Origin: Halomonas sp. BDJS001
Lineage (GTDB): Bacteria > Pseudomonadota > Gammaproteobacteria > Pseudomonadales > Halomonadaceae
Assembly: GCF_026104355.1 (NCBI RefSeq)
Contig: NZ_CP110535.1
Coordinates: 1,860,001 to 1,924,000, forward strand
Direction of reading: 5' to 3'
Length of the DNA stretch: 64,000 nucleotides
How positions within the stretch are numbered: the stretch's first letter is position 1; every line of letters begins with the position of its first letter. The position numbers and the translations under genes were made by a program. Below are positions 10,786 through 20,389 of the stretch, piece after piece. The notes below the pieces were generated by a model. It was given only the letters and a program-made list of their open reading frames with translations, ran no database searches and was not told the origin of the DNA.

Positions 10786-10815
10786 CGAGCGTTTTATTGG
10801 CTAAAACGCTCGTTT
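10786..10815 (+). terminator. Hairpin terminator after ftsZ
   Basis: Perfect 10-base-pair stem CGAGCGTTTT (10786-10795) with AAAACGCTCG (10803-10812), 7-base loop, followed by a short T run. It lies 30 bases after ftsZ and 74 bases before lpxC, so lpxC probably has its own promoter or is reached by read-through. No convincing lpxC promoter is evident. Confidence 0.65.
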
Positions 10816-10888
10816 GCTGTTAAAGTGAACACTGTTTGATAACTTTTCCCCTGCGGTTATTACCGTCATAAGAGCTCGGCTACTATCC

Positions 10889-11800
10889 ATGATCAGACAA
10901 CGCACCCTACAAAACGTCATTCGCGCCACCGGAGTGGGCCTGCATTCTGGCAAAAAAGTCCATCTGGCTTTGCGTCCGGCGCCAGCCAATACTGGGATTG
11001 TGTTTGTTAGAACCGATCTGGATCCCGTTGTATACGTTCCCGCCCGGGCAGAGTTAGTCGAAGATACCAAACTCTGTACGGCTCTGGTTTCGAATGGGGT
11101 CAAGGTGGCGACCGTTGAGCACTTGATGTCAGCCTTTGCTGGGCTGGGCATCGACAATGCTTACGTAGATGTTAGCGAGCCTGAAGTGCCTATTATGGAC
11201 GGTAGCGCTAGCCCGTTTGTGTTTTTGATTCAGTCAGCGGGTATTTTGGAGCAGGAGGCGGCGAAGAAGTTTATTCGCATCAAACACCGGGTAGGGGTGA
11301 CTGACGGCGATAAGGAGGCGGTTTTCTTACCCCATCAAGGGTTCAAGGTCTCCTTTGCTATCGACTTTGATCATCCTGTTTTTGAGCAGCAGAAACAGAC
11401 CGCGCTGATCGATTTCTCGACCACCTCGTTTGTTAAAGAGGTCTCTCGCGCACGTACGTTTGGGTTTATGCGTGATTTAGAGTTTTTACGCTCTAATAAT
11501 CTGGCGTTAGGCGGCAGTTTAGATAACGCCATTGTGGTTGATGATTACCGTATTGTGAATGAAGGCGGTCTACGCTACGAAGATGAGTTTGTTAAGCATA
11601 AGGTATTAGATGCGATCGGTGACTTGTACCAGTTAGGTTACAGCCTGATTGGCGAGTTTCGGGGAGTCAAGTCTGGTCATGCGTTGAACAATCAGTTATG
11701 CCGCGAGTTGCTGGCGCAACCCGATGCCTATGAAATTGTCACTTTTGAAGAAGAAAAGGCCGTGGCGCCGATCTCCTATGTCGCTCCCGCAATGGCCTGA
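10889..11800 (+). CDS. lpxC: LpxC, UDP-3-O-acyl-N-acetylglucosamine deacetylase
   Basis: Zinc-dependent deacetylase, the committed step of lipid A synthesis. The family motifs THxH-type segment [19 protein letters not shown] (zinc histidine), MDGSASPF, the DFDHP segment, [15 protein letters not shown] (second zinc site) and GHALNN are present. Length 303 is standard. It begins ATGATCAGACAACG with only a weak ribosome site. It follows ftsZ as in Escherichia and Pseudomonas. Confidence 0.97.
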   Translation: MIRQRTLQNVIRATGVGLHSGKKVHLALRPAPANTGIVFVRTDLDPVVYVPARAELVEDTKLCTALVSNGVKVATVEHLMSAFAGLGIDNAYVDVSEPEVPIMDGSASPFVFLIQSAGILEQEAAKKFIRIKHRVGVTDGDKEAVFLPHQGFKVSFAIDFDHPVFEQQKQTALIDFSTTSFVKEVSRARTFGFMRDLEFLRSNNLALGGSLDNAIVVDDYRIVNEGGLRYEDEFVKHKVLDAIGDLYQLGYSLIGEFRGVKSGHALNNQLCRELLAQPDAYEIVTFEEEKAVAPISYVAPAMA

Positions 11801-11872
11801 TGCGGCATCGCCTTAGGGGTTGTGCGAGTGCCTTCTATCAGTAGGTTTCTATTAGTACGTTGTTTGATTATT

Positions 11873-11905
11873 AAAGCATCGCTTAGGCGGTGCTTTATGC
11901 TTTTT
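11873..11905 (+). terminator. Terminator after lpxC
   Basis: Stem AAAGCATCG (11873-11881) pairs with CGGTGCTTT (11888-11896) with one G-U pair and a 6-base loop. A T run follows at about 11900-11904. It separates lpxC from the opposite-strand dciA, about 70 bases on. Confidence 0.65.
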
Positions 11906-11970
11906 GGGCAGTGACCGGAGCGGTGAGCCTCCTGGCTGCAGCTTGCTGGAATCAGAAAGCAGCGGGGCTG

Positions 11971-12432
11971 TCACTTGGGTGGTCTGGCGTGAGATGCCAG
12001 CCTCTCCAAGGCGCGTTTAAGCGCAGGATGGGCGGTGTCCTCCGCGCACTCAGCGAGTGTTTTCCCTGCATCGGCTGACAGGCTGCGTGTGTTTCGTGGT
12101 GGCGCCACAATAGGGCGTACTGGGCGTACTTTAAAAGTAAAGCCGTTGACCCCTTCAAAGCCGGGCAATTGATGAAGTAGTTCTAGTAAGCGTGGTTGTT
12201 CAAAGCGCAACCACGTCAACCAGCCCGCCTGGCCACTAATCAGCGTTAAGCGACCTTCGCTGAAGCCACCCACAAAAATATGCTCCCGCATCTCTTCGGG
12301 GAGGTGGGCGCGCAGGTGGCGTTGAGCCTGATCAATTAGCCGAGAGAGGCGCATTAATTGATTAATATCGCCCGACTTTGAGAGCAAGCGGGCGATGGGC
12401 TGGGCGCGCGAACGCTTAACCTTTATACTCAT
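11971..12432 (-). CDS. dciA: DciA, replicative helicase loader (DUF721)
   Basis: DciA is the widespread bacterial helicase operator that assists loading of DnaB at the origin; DnaC replaced it in enteric bacteria. The 153-residue protein has the DUF721 core: INQLMRLSRLIDQAQRHLRAHLP, the FVGGFSEGRLTLISG strand region and WLRFEQPRLLELL. A Pro/Arg-rich C-terminal tail (KVRPVRPIVAPPRN onward) is probably disordered. The start follows TAGGAATT. Its place between lpxC and secA matches the pseudomonad arrangement. It runs divergently from the small gene before secA. Confidence 0.85.
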   Translation of the reverse strand: MSIKVKRSRAQPIARLLSKSGDINQLMRLSRLIDQAQRHLRAHLPEEMREHIFVGGFSEGRLTLISGQAGWLTWLRFEQPRLLELLHQLPGFEGVNGFTFKVRPVRPIVAPPRNTRSLSADAGKTLAECAEDTAHPALKRALERLASHARPPK

Positions 12433-12542
12433 ACGCTTAATTCCTAGGTGCTGCTATTTTAGGCACCATGACTAATGACGTCGGCCACCTTCGCCGATGA
12501 CTGATTAGCTCACTTTATCACGCTCAGGAGTCGGTCCACAGC

Positions 12543-12905
12543 ATGTCACCTACGCTTGATGTTCAATCTGCTTTGCCGCGGCGTCATCGTCGTTACGGTT
12601 TAGCGCGTTGGTGGCTGGCTGGCCTGTTAGTAAGCTGCCTTTTACCCGCCAGTTTAAGCCCTGCGGATGCATTTCGTGGTAGCGAACGTAGCGCTACTAT
12701 CTGTTTTTGGGTGCCCGCCATTCTGCGCGCCCAGTCCCACTGGGTAGCCAAGCGCCGACGCGCCCAGCAGCGCTGGGCTAAAAGCCCCCAATATTTTGCG
12801 CCTGTACGGCGTCTATGCCACTGGCTAGCCCCGATGACTCTGCTGGTTGCGGCACGGGATGTCTTGACCCAGCGCGGCCCGCCTTCCCGCCAAGCCTATC
12901 GTTAA
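12543..12905 (+). CDS. Small secreted-type protein before secA; candidate SecM-like arrest peptide
   Basis: I do not recognise a family. 120 residues: basic N-terminus (RRHRRYGLARWW, 13-24), hydrophobic core 25-38, and a likely signal-peptidase site after SPADA (39-43). The mature part is short and rich in Arg and Trp. The C-terminus carries R111-G112-P113-P114, six residues before the stop, preceded by a hydrophobic stretch (LAPMTLLVAARDVL). An AGGAG site lies at 12526-12530. The stop is 89 bases before secA, with a strong hairpin between. In enteric bacteria secM, a secreted arrest peptide ending near RAGP, holds exactly this place and tunes secA translation. The classical SecM motif (FxxxxWIxxxxGIRAGP) is absent, but RGPP resembles RAPP/RAPG-type arrest motifs. 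Being a gene is likely; arrest is inference. Confidence 0.7.
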   Translation: MSPTLDVQSALPRRHRRYGLARWWLAGLLVSCLLPASLSPADAFRGSERSATICFWVPAILRAQSHWVAKRRRAQQRWAKSPQYFAPVRRLCHWLAPMTLLVAARDVLTQRGPPSRQAYR

Positions 12906-12918
12906 TACATCTACTTTG

Positions 12919-12946
12919 TGCATGCTGCGCAGATAAGCAGCATGCA
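12919..12946 (+). promoter_or_regulatory. Hairpin between the small secreted protein gene and secA
   Basis: Perfect 10-base-pair inverted repeat TGCATGCTGC (12919-12928) and GCAGCATGCA (12937-12946) with an 8-base loop. No T run follows, so it is unlikely to be a terminator. A weaker stem CGTCC/GGACG lies at 12959-12963/12968-12972, and an A/T stem (AATAT-TTGG-ATATT) lies just before the secA ATG. The secA ribosome site itself is poor. A translational control role for secA is inferred. Confidence 0.55.
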
Positions 12947-12994
12947 TTGAAAGGGCAACGTCCGCTGGGACGCTCGTGAATATTTGGATATTTC

Positions 12995-15727
12995 ATGCTT
13001 AATAATTTATTACGTAAAGTCGTGGGTTCTAAAAATGACCGCGATGTTAAACGCATGCACAAGAATGTGCCGCATATCAATGCTTTGGAAGCGGAGCTCG
13101 AGGCCATTAGTGATGCTGAACTACATGGGAAAACGGCTGAACTGCGCCAGCGTTTAGAAGCCGGTGAGTCCCTTGATGCATTGCTGGCCCCCGCGTTTGC
13201 CATCGTACGAGAAGCCAGTAAACGCGTTATGGGCATGCGTCATTTCGATGTGCAGATGGTGGGCGGCATGACCCTGCACCGTGGTCGTATTGCTGAAATG
13301 AAAACCGGTGAGGGTAAAACCCTGGTAGCGACCCTGGCGGTGTATCTCAATGCGCTACCCGGTAAAGGCGTTCACGTGGTGACGGTGAACGACTATCTGG
13401 CCCGTCGTGATGCGGAGTGGATGCGCCCGCTGTATGAGTTTTTGGGCCTTAGCGTGGGCGTTATCTTCTCCGGTCAGACGAGTGAAGAGAAGCGTCATGC
13501 CTATCAGTGCGATATTACCTACGGTACCAACAACGAGTTCGGCTTCGATTATCTGCGCGATAACATGGCGTTTTCGTTAGAGGATAAAGTTCAGCGGGGT
13601 CTGCATTATGCGATTGTCGATGAAGTCGACTCCATTCTGATCGATGAAGCACGTACGCCGCTGATTATTTCTGGAGCGGTGGATGAAAATACAGATCTCT
13701 ATAAAGTCGTTAATCAACTCGCCCAGCAGCTTGAAAAGGGCGAAGAGATTGAAGACGAAGAGGCAACGGTTGTTGGTGACTTTTTAATCGATGAGAAGCA
13801 GAAGCAGGTAGAACTAACCGAGCAGGGGCATAATAAAGTTGAAGAGCTGATGCGCGCTGAAGGGCTGTTGGGCGATGGCGAGTCGCTGTATGCCGCGCAG
13901 AACCTTAACTTGCTCCAGCATATGCACTCGGCCCTGCGTGCCCGCTATCTCTATCACCGCGATGTCGACTACATCGTCTCTGAAGGTCAGGTGGTGATCG
14001 TAGATGAGCATACTGGCCGCTCCATGCCGGGGCGTCGCTGGTCGGAGGGTTTGCACCAGGCCGTCGAAGCCAAAGAGGGCGTCACGGTTCAGCGGGAAAG
14101 CCAAACGCTAGCCTCGACAACCTTTCAGAACTACTTCCGTCTGTATGAAAAGCTCGCCGGTATGACCGGCACGGCAGATACCGAAGCCTTTGAATTTCGT
14201 CAGATTTATGGTCTCGACGTAGTGGTGATTCCTACCAACCGGCCACTGGCCCGTAAAGACCTCAACGACCTGGTCTATTTGAGCGCTGAAGAGAAATACG
14301 AAGCGATTATCAAGGATGTTAAAACCGAGACAGAGGCCGGGCGCCCGGTACTGGTGGGCACGGCGTCTATTGAAACCTCGGAGTATCTCGCAAAGTTGAT
14401 GCGTGACGCAGGCCTGACCTTCAGCGTACTGAATGCCAAGCAGCACCAGAGTGAAGCCGAGATTATTGCCCAGGCAGGCCGCCCAGGAGCGATTACCATC
14501 GCTACCAACATGGCCGGTCGCGGTACCGATATCGTTCTCGGCGGTAACTGGGAGGCCGAAGTCGCCAAGCTGCAAAACCCGAGCCAAGAGCAGATTGATA
14601 CGCTTAAAGCCGAGTGGCAAGCGCGTCATGATGGCGTGCTGGCCGCTGGCGGCCTGCACGTAGTGGGCTCTGAGCGCCACGAGTCCCGGCGTATCGATAA
14701 CCAACTGCGCGGTCGTGCCGGGCGTCAGGGCGATCCTGGCTCGACGCGCTTCTTCCTGTCACTGGAAGATAGCCTGATGCGTCTGTTTGGCTCTGACCGC
14801 GTCAAACGCTTAATGCAGGCATTGGGGCTGGAGCATGGCGAAGCCATTGAGCATAAGATGGTCTCTAACGCTGTTGAGCGTGCCCAGAAGAAAGTCGAAG
14901 GGCGTAACTTCGATATTCGTAAGCAGCTGCTTGAGTATGATGACGTTGCCAACGACCAGCGCCGGGTGATCTACGACCAGCGCAATGAGATTCTTGCTGC
15001 GGATAACGTTGCTGATGCCGTTATCGGTATTCGTGAAGAGGTGATGGAGTCGGCTATCAGTGACTACGTGCCGCCCCAGAGTCTGCCTGAACAGTGGGAT
15101 CTGCCCGGCCTGGAAGCGCACCTGAAAACCGAGTTCAACCTTGACGCGCCAGTGGTTCAATGGGCTGCCGAGAATGATCGCTTCAGCGAAGAGCAGTTGC
15201 GTGAGCGGCTGCAGACCATGCACCGTGAAGCCTACGCCGCCAAAATCGAGGCGGCGGGCGAGAAACTGATTCGTCGCTTTGAGAAGCAGGTCATGCTGCA
15301 AGTGTTGGACACGCGTTGGAAAGAGCACCTTCAGTCAATGGATCATCTGCGTCGCGGGATTCACCTGCGTGGCTATGCGCAGAAAAACCCCAAGCAAGAG
15401 TACAAGCGTGAATCCTTTGAGCTCTTCCAGCATCTGCTAGAGCACATTAAAGCCGATGTCACGCGTATTCTGAGCCACGTGCAGGTTCGTCAGCCCGAGG
15501 AAGTGGACGCCCTTGAGCAACAGCGCCGCGAAGCGCTGGCGCGGGAAACCGCCACAGCGGCTAGCCGCCATGACGCTCCCGCCGCGGAGCAACCCGAAAA
15601 CGAGCAAGAAGCACCGGGTATAGATGGCCGCCCTGTGCGTCGCGAGGGCCCAAAAGTGGGTCGTAACGATCCCTGTTTTTGTGGCTCGGGTAAAAAGTAT
15701 AAGCAGTGCTGCGGAAAACTAAGCTAA
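12995..15727 (+). CDS. secA: SecA, preprotein translocase motor ATPase
   Basis: Drives preproteins through SecYEG. N-terminal [16 protein letters not shown], Walker [14 protein letters not shown] (about residues 103-115), [19 protein letters not shown] (Walker B), helicase motifs [14 protein letters not shown] and [12 protein letters not shown], and the C-terminal zinc-binding tail [15 protein letters not shown] that contacts SecB and ribosomes. Length 910 is standard. The start is fixed by the conserved N-terminus, though the ribosome site is weak. Confidence 0.98.
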   Translation: MLNNLLRKVVGSKNDRDVKRMHKNVPHINALEAELEAISDAELHGKTAELRQRLEAGESLDALLAPAFAIVREASKRVMGMRHFDVQMVGGMTLHRGRIAEMKTGEGKTLVATLAVYLNALPGKGVHVVTVNDYLARRDAEWMRPLYEFLGLSVGVIFSGQTSEEKRHAYQCDITYGTNNEFGFDYLRDNMAFSLEDKVQRGLHYAIVDEVDSILIDEARTPLIISGAVDENTDLYKVVNQLAQQLEKGEEIEDEEATVVGDFLIDEKQKQVELTEQGHNKVEELMRAEGLLGDGESLYAAQNLNLLQHMHSALRARYLYHRDVDYIVSEGQVVIVDEHTGRSMPGRRWSEGLHQAVEAKEGVTVQRESQTLASTTFQNYFRLYEKLAGMTGTADTEAFEFRQIYGLDVVVIPTNRPLARKDLNDLVYLSAEEKYEAIIKDVKTETEAGRPVLVGTASIETSEYLAKLMRDAGLTFSVLNAKQHQSEAEIIAQAGRPGAITIATNMAGRGTDIVLGGNWEAEVAKLQNPSQEQIDTLKAEWQARHDGVLAAGGLHVVGSERHESRRIDNQLRGRAGRQGDPGSTRFFLSLEDSLMRLFGSDRVKRLMQALGLEHGEAIEHKMVSNAVERAQKKVEGRNFDIRKQLLEYDDVANDQRRVIYDQRNEILAADNVADAVIGIREEVMESAISDYVPPQSLPEQWDLPGLEAHLKTEFNLDAPVVQWAAENDRFSEEQLRERLQTMHREAYAAKIEAAGEKLIRRFEKQVMLQVLDTRWKEHLQSMDHLRRGIHLRGYAQKNPKQEYKRESFELFQHLLEHIKADVTRILSHVQVRQPEEVDALEQQRREALARETATAASRHDAPAAEQPENEQEAPGIDGRPVRREGPKVGRNDPCFCGSGKKYKQCCGKLS

Positions 15728-15793
15728 CGGTGTCCGTTTTTGAGACCGTTTTTGAAAGGTCTGTAAAACGGTCTTTGTCTAAAGGAGAGAATC

Positions 15794-17022
15794 ATGGCGG
15801 TTGGAAACACTCCCTTTCCAGAGTTGCCACCCCTACAAGGGGTGCGCCTGGGGGTTGCAATGGCGGGTATCAAAAAGCCGAATCGTCGTGATGTGGTAGT
15901 GATTGAGCTCCCAGAGACTACGACGGTGTCAGGGGTCTTTACGCTTAATGCGTTCTGCGCCGCCCCCGTGGTCGTGGCGAAAAAGCATCTGGAGCAGTGT
16001 CGCACTGAAAATCGTTCGCCACGCTTTTGGCTGATCAATACCGGCAATGCCAACGCGGGAACCGGCGAAGCAGGCTTGCGCGATGCACAAGCTAGCTGCG
16101 CTGAACTGGCCAGGCAGGTAGGCGTGACTGAGCAGGATGTACTGCCATTCTCAACCGGCGTGATTGGTGAACCGCTGCCGATGGATCGCCTATTAGCGGG
16201 CTTTGCGCCAGCGCTTGAAAGCCTGTCCAGCGACAGTGCTGCCTGGGAGCAGGCGGGGCAAGGTATATTGACCACCGACACCCGTGCCAAAGGCGCCACC
16301 GTCACGCTGGAAATAGGCGACCAGCAGGTGACCATTAACGGCATCGCTAAAGGGTCGGGCATGATCAAACCCAATATGGCGACCATGTTGGGGTTTGTGG
16401 TAACCGATGCTGCTATCGAAGCACCGTTACTGGATCGTCTGCTACGCGAAACCGTCGATCGCTCATTTAACTGTATTACCGTGGACAGCGATACCTCCAC
16501 CAACGACGCCTGTATGTTAGCGGCGACCGGCACGGGGCCTCGCATCGCCGATGAAGAGCAGCTTGCCGTTTTCAGCAACGCCTTGCAGCGAGTGATGACT
16601 GAGCTGGCGCAGGCGATTATTCGCGATGCAGAAGGGGCAACGAAATTCGTTACCCTTCAGGTGGGTGAGGCTAAAATCGTCAAGAGGCGCTTGATGTGGC
16701 TTTTACCGTGGCTCACTCGCCGCTGGTGAAAACCGCGCTTTATGCCTCAGATGCTAACTGGGGGCGTATTTTAGCAGCCGTTGGGCGCGCGCCTGTGAGT
16801 GACTTTGACGTCAATCGTGTGGTGATTGATTTAGGTGATGTACGCCTGGTGGAAAAGGGCGGACGTGCAGCAGGCTACACCGAAGCAGCGGGAAGTGCCG
16901 TAATGGCGCAGTCAGAAATTACCATTCGCATTAACTTGGGGCGCGGGGAAGAGAGTGCCACGGTGTGGACTTCTGACCTCTCCCATGACTATGTGTCTAT
17001 CAACGCGGATTACCGCAGCTAG
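15794..17022 (+). pseudogene. argJ: argJ, bifunctional ornithine acetyltransferase/N-acetylglutamate synthase, frameshifted
   Basis: ArgJ moves the acetyl group from N-acetylornithine to glutamate in arginine synthesis and self-cleaves at a Thr within KPNMATMLGF, which is intact here. The first frame (15794-16729) fits the family as far as [10 protein letters not shown], then runs into an unrelated tail. The correct continuation ([30 protein letters not shown], read in part before 16696) is in another frame and ends at 17022. Adding one A to the AAAA run at 16673-16676 restores a full ArgJ of about 409 residues. It is therefore a one-base deletion or a sequence error. The start ATG follows AAAGGAGAG. 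Confidence 0.9.
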
Positions 17023-17141
17023 TCATTCGTTCCTCGCAGCGGATTAACTGGCAGCGATAAAGGTCATGCGCAGCGAGATAGCACCGGTGCCATCGGCATT
17101 GGTGCGCGCAGTGGATACAGACGTAACGAGTATATGAGTCT

Positions 17142-18098
17142 ATGAGCATAAAGGTAAAACGACGGGTTCACGTCGCGGCAGCTGCCATTATCAGCGCCGA
17201 TCAGCAGCAAGTACTGATCGCCCGTCGGCCGTCGAACGTTGACCATGGCGGATTGTGGGAGTTTCCAGGCGGTAAGCTGGCCCCTTATGAAACCGGCCTT
17301 GAAGGGTTAAAGCGCGAGCTGCACGAGGAGCTCGGCGTTGAGATTGTCTGTGCCCAGCCCTTGATTCGCGTCCACCATGAGTACCCCGACAAGCATATCC
17401 TGCTCGATGTATGGCAGGTGCATGAGTTTGCGGGTGAACCCTTTGGCCGTGAGGGACAGGCGGTGCGCTGGGTGCCCATGAGCGAGCTCTCCAACTACCC
17501 CTTCCCAGCGGCTAATTTGCCGATTCTGCGCGCGGTAAGGCTGCCTACCGAGTATTTAATTACCGGGGAAGAGGTGGATGAAGCGCGTTTTGATGCGTTT
17601 TTGGAACGCGCACTGCGTGAAGACAACATTCGCCTGGTACAACTGCGCGCCAAGCAGTTGGATGAGGCGGCTTATCTGGCCCGCGCCCAGCGTGCATTGA
17701 GTCTGTGTCGTGAGCACGGTGCTCGTCTGCTGCTTAACGGTGAACCGGCGCTGCTCGATCAGATTGACGCCGACGGTATTCATTTGACCAGTGAACGCTT
17801 AATGCAGTTGGAGCGCCGTCCGATTGCTGAAAGCAAGTGGCTGTCGGCATCAACGCATAACCAAACGCAGCTTACCCAGGCAGCCGTGTTGGGATGCGAC
17901 TTCGTTAGTCTCTCGCCGCTACGCACCACGCCATCGCATCCCGAAGTTGCGCCCCTCGGTTGGCATGATTTCCAGCAACTGGTCGAACGCGCAGGTATGC
18001 CGGTGTTTGCACTGGGCGGAATGACGCGCTTCGATGCCAACCACGCCCGTGCCGTGGGCGCTCAAGGGATCGCCTCAATCCGTGACTTCTGGAAGTAA
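17142..18098 (+). CDS. Nudix (MutT-like) hydrolase fused to a ThiE-like domain
   Basis: 318 residues in two parts. Residues 1-130 are a MutT-type Nudix domain: the Nudix box runs from GKLAPYE through the REL-HEELG core, and the protein probably removes 8-oxo-dGTP. Residues about 140-318 resemble thiamine-phosphate synthase: VQLRAK, DADGIHLT, SASTHN and FALGGM. The usual ThiE NDR is NGE here and the HLGQxD region reads HLTSERL, so thiamine synthesis looks unlikely. The same fusion is known in pseudomonads downstream of the secA-argJ region. The C-terminal role is unknown. Confidence 0.88.
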   Translation: MSIKVKRRVHVAAAAIISADQQQVLIARRPSNVDHGGLWEFPGGKLAPYETGLEGLKRELHEELGVEIVCAQPLIRVHHEYPDKHILLDVWQVHEFAGEPFGREGQAVRWVPMSELSNYPFPAANLPILRAVRLPTEYLITGEEVDEARFDAFLERALREDNIRLVQLRAKQLDEAAYLARAQRALSLCREHGARLLLNGEPALLDQIDADGIHLTSERLMQLERRPIAESKWLSASTHNQTQLTQAAVLGCDFVSLSPLRTTPSHPEVAPLGWHDFQQLVERAGMPVFALGGMTRFDANHARAVGAQGIASIRDFWK

Positions 18099-18135
18099 CG
18101 CGCCCGGCCAGAACGCATAAAAGCGCTATAGTAGT

Positions 18136-18177
18136 GAAAAACGCCTGCCTGGGAGTTATCCAGAGCAGGCGTTTTTT
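18136..18177. terminator. Bidirectional terminator between the Nudix fusion gene and aguB
   Basis: Stem ACGCCTGC (18141-18148) with GCAGGCGT (18165-18172), with an inner CTGG/CCAG stem, flanked by an A run on the left and TTTTTT on the right. It lies between convergent genes and can act on both strands. Confidence 0.85.
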
Positions 18178-18230
18178 ATTGATGCCCAGCTCGGCTTACA
18201 CGTTAGCGAGGAGCGACGTTTAGTCTACGC

Positions 18231-19133
18231 CTAGTCCCGGTAGCGGCGGGTTAGGTCTTCATAAGCGTCCACACGGCGGTCACGCAGATAAGGCCAGATG
18301 CGGCGGGTATTTTCACTGCGCGCCATATCAAGGGTAACGACCAACTGCTCTGTCTCTTCCCCCGCATGGGCAAGTAGTTCTCCCTGCGGCCCGCAGACAA
18401 AACTGCCGCCCCAGAACTGAATGCCATCGCCAACCCCGGAGTGATCCGCCTCAAAGCCAACCCGGTTGGCCACCAGTACGGGCAAGCCATTGGCCACGCC
18501 ATGGGCGCGCTGAATCACTGTCCAGGCATCTTTTTGGCGGCGCTTCTCTTCCCCGTCGTCATTGAGATCCCAGCCGATCGCCGTGGGGTAGAGCAGCAGG
18601 TCGGCGCCGGCCAGCGCCATCAGTCGGGCGGCTTCAGGGTACCACTGATCCCAGCAGACCAATACGCCGAGACGGCCTAGCGATGTTTCAATAGGGGTAA
18701 AGCCTTCTCCACGGGCGCTGTCATGATCCCCCGGGGTGAAGTAAAACTTCTCATAAAACCCTGGGTCATCGGGAATATGCATCTTGCGATACTGGCCAAC
18801 GCGGCCTTTGGCGCGGTCATAGACCACGGCGGTATTGTGGTAGAGACCCGGTGCGCGGCGCTCAAATAGCGAACCGACCAGGACAATATCCAGCTCCTTA
18901 GCGAGCGCCGCCAAGCGCTGGCCGGTCGGGCCGTCAAGGGGCTCTGCCAGGTCAAACAGCGAAGGGTCTTCAAACTGGCAAAAATAGTGGGTGGCATGCA
19001 GTTCTTGAAGCAGCACCAACTGTGCGCCTTGCTCAACGGCACTGCGAATGCCAGCTTCACTGGCAGACAGGCTTTGGGCTTTTTCCGGCCACGCGGGTTG
19101 CTGCACAACAGCGACGGTTAGCGTTGTCGACAT
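18231..19133 (-). CDS. aguB: AguB, N-carbamoylputrescine amidase
   Basis: Nitrilase-superfamily enzyme that hydrolyses N-carbamoylputrescine to putrescine, CO2 and ammonia. The catalytic triad is visible: Glu in LLQELHATHYF, Lys in YRKMHIPDDPG and Cys in LVCWDQWYPEAAR. About 300 residues. ATG at 19133 is chosen because AAAGGAG sits just before it; a longer frame from 19181 overlaps aguA. The aguA stop TAA merges with this ribosome site (TAAAGGAG), so the two genes are coupled. Confidence 0.95.
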   Translation of the reverse strand: MSTTLTVAVVQQPAWPEKAQSLSASEAGIRSAVEQGAQLVLLQELHATHYFCQFEDPSLFDLAEPLDGPTGQRLAALAKELDIVLVGSLFERRAPGLYHNTAVVYDRAKGRVGQYRKMHIPDDPGFYEKFYFTPGDHDSARGEGFTPIETSLGRLGVLVCWDQWYPEAARLMALAGADLLLYPTAIGWDLNDDGEEKRRQKDAWTVIQRAHGVANGLPVLVANRVGFEADHSGVGDGIQFWGGSFVCGPQGELLAHAGEETEQLVVTLDMARSENTRRIWPYLRDRRVDAYEDLTRRYRD

Positions 19134-19143
19134 GGTGACTCCT

Positions 19144-20211
19144 TTAGCAAATAGCGGTCGTGGTAGGCGTGCCCCGGGCAAGCGTGCCTTTCGGAAGCTG
19201 CATGGTTAAGCAGTGCAAGCTGCCATGTTGGCGAATAACGCTGACGCACTCAATAGGGATGAGCGTATGCTCGGGAAAAGCAACCGCCAGCGCTTGCAGG
19301 GCGTTGGCATCCGCCGGGTCGCCGTAGGTAGGCACTAGTACGGCCTGATTGATGATCAGGAAGTTGGCGTAGGTGGCGGGCAGGCGGTGGCCATCCTCCG
19401 GGTCAAAGCAAGCCTGTGGCCAGGGTAGAGGGATAAGCCGGTAGGGCTCGCCATTGCGTTGCCTGAAAGCCAGCAGCTCCTGCTCCATGGCTGCCAGGGC
19501 CGGGTAGTGCGGGTCGTTGGGGTCATCGCAACGCACGTAGGCGATGGTGGTTGGGTTGCAAAAGCGTGCCAGCGTATCAATGTGGCTGTCGGTATCGTCG
19601 CCCTCCAAGTGGCCGTTGGCCAGCCACAGTACCCGGTCGACGCCGAAGTCTTCGCCAAGCTGCGCTTCTATCTCTGCTCGGGATAGCGTGGGGTTGCGAT
19701 TAGGGTTAAGCAGGCAGGCTTCGGTGGTAAGCAGGGTGCCTTCGCCATCGGTTTCTATACCGCCACCTTCCAGCACTAGATCGCGCGAGGCCACCGGGCA
19801 GGCCCAGGCACCCGCATCGGCAAGCCACTGGGTGAGACGGTTATCGTGCTCGGCAGGAAACTTACCGCCCCAGCCGGTGAAGATGTAATCGAGCATCAAA
19901 CACTGGCCATCTTCATCGACCACGCTGATCGGGCCGTGATCCCTTGCCCAGGTGTCGTCGCTGGGTGCGACAATAAGCAGCAGGCGTTCAGCGGGCACCC
20001 CGCAGGCACTAAAAACGTTGGCCAAGCGCTGTTTAGTGGGCTCGTCGGGCACGCAAATAAGCACCCGCTGATAGCGCGCCGTGGCAATGACAATACGTTC
20101 GAGGGTGGCTTCGATGCGCGCAAGCAGAGGCGCCCAATCGCCATCTGGGCGAGGCCAGGTCAGTTGTATCCCATCCTGGGGATACCATTCGGGTAGCAAA
20201 CGATACGTCAT
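19144..20211 (-). CDS. aguA: AguA, agmatine deiminase
   Basis: Guanidine-modifying enzyme converting agmatine to N-carbamoylputrescine and ammonia, the first step of the two-step pathway completed by aguB. It has the GGGIETDGEGT segment, the NGHLEGDDTDSHID catalytic region and the C-terminal nucleophile Cys in GSLHCLTMQLP. Length 355 matches the short bacterial AguA form. It begins MTYRLLPEWYPQDG, leaving a 178-base divergent region before lolC. No aguR-type regulator is nearby. Confidence 0.95.
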   Translation of the reverse strand: MTYRLLPEWYPQDGIQLTWPRPDGDWAPLLARIEATLERIVIATARYQRVLICVPDEPTKQRLANVFSACGVPAERLLLIVAPSDDTWARDHGPISVVDEDGQCLMLDYIFTGWGGKFPAEHDNRLTQWLADAGAWACPVASRDLVLEGGGIETDGEGTLLTTEACLLNPNRNPTLSRAEIEAQLGEDFGVDRVLWLANGHLEGDDTDSHIDTLARFCNPTTIAYVRCDDPNDPHYPALAAMEQELLAFRQRNGEPYRLIPLPWPQACFDPEDGHRLPATYANFLIINQAVLVPTYGDPADANALQALAVAFPEHTLIPIECVSVIRQHGSLHCLTMQLPKGTLARGTPTTTAIC

Positions 20212-20389
20212 AAAAGTGCAGCCCCAAGGTCAGCAGTAAATCGGCGCAATGTAGGGCGTGGCGGGGCAAGTTGCAAGCGTCACGTTTTAATCTGAACGCT
20301 AACGGCGCAGACCGCTCTAATGGCCGTTTGAACATGCACAGTGACTAAAAAAACCGTACCATGAGCGCTTATTGATAAGGAATGACGCC

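Noticed and set aside
12700..12740. Segment FWVPAILRAQ in the pre-secA protein as the classical SecM arrest motif
   Set aside because: Spacing and residues do not fit FxxxxWIxxxxGIRAGP, and it is far from the C-terminus.
12778..13236. 152-codon minus-strand frame across the pre-secA gene and secA start
   Set aside because: Antisense to two supported genes, no ribosome site, composition follows the opposite strand.
14108..14704. 198-codon minus-strand frame inside secA
   Set aside because: Shadow of secA with no recognisable domain.
17142..17162. DciA and the Nudix fusion both begin MSIKVKR
   Set aside because: The rest of the proteins is unrelated and DNA identity is short; likely chance.
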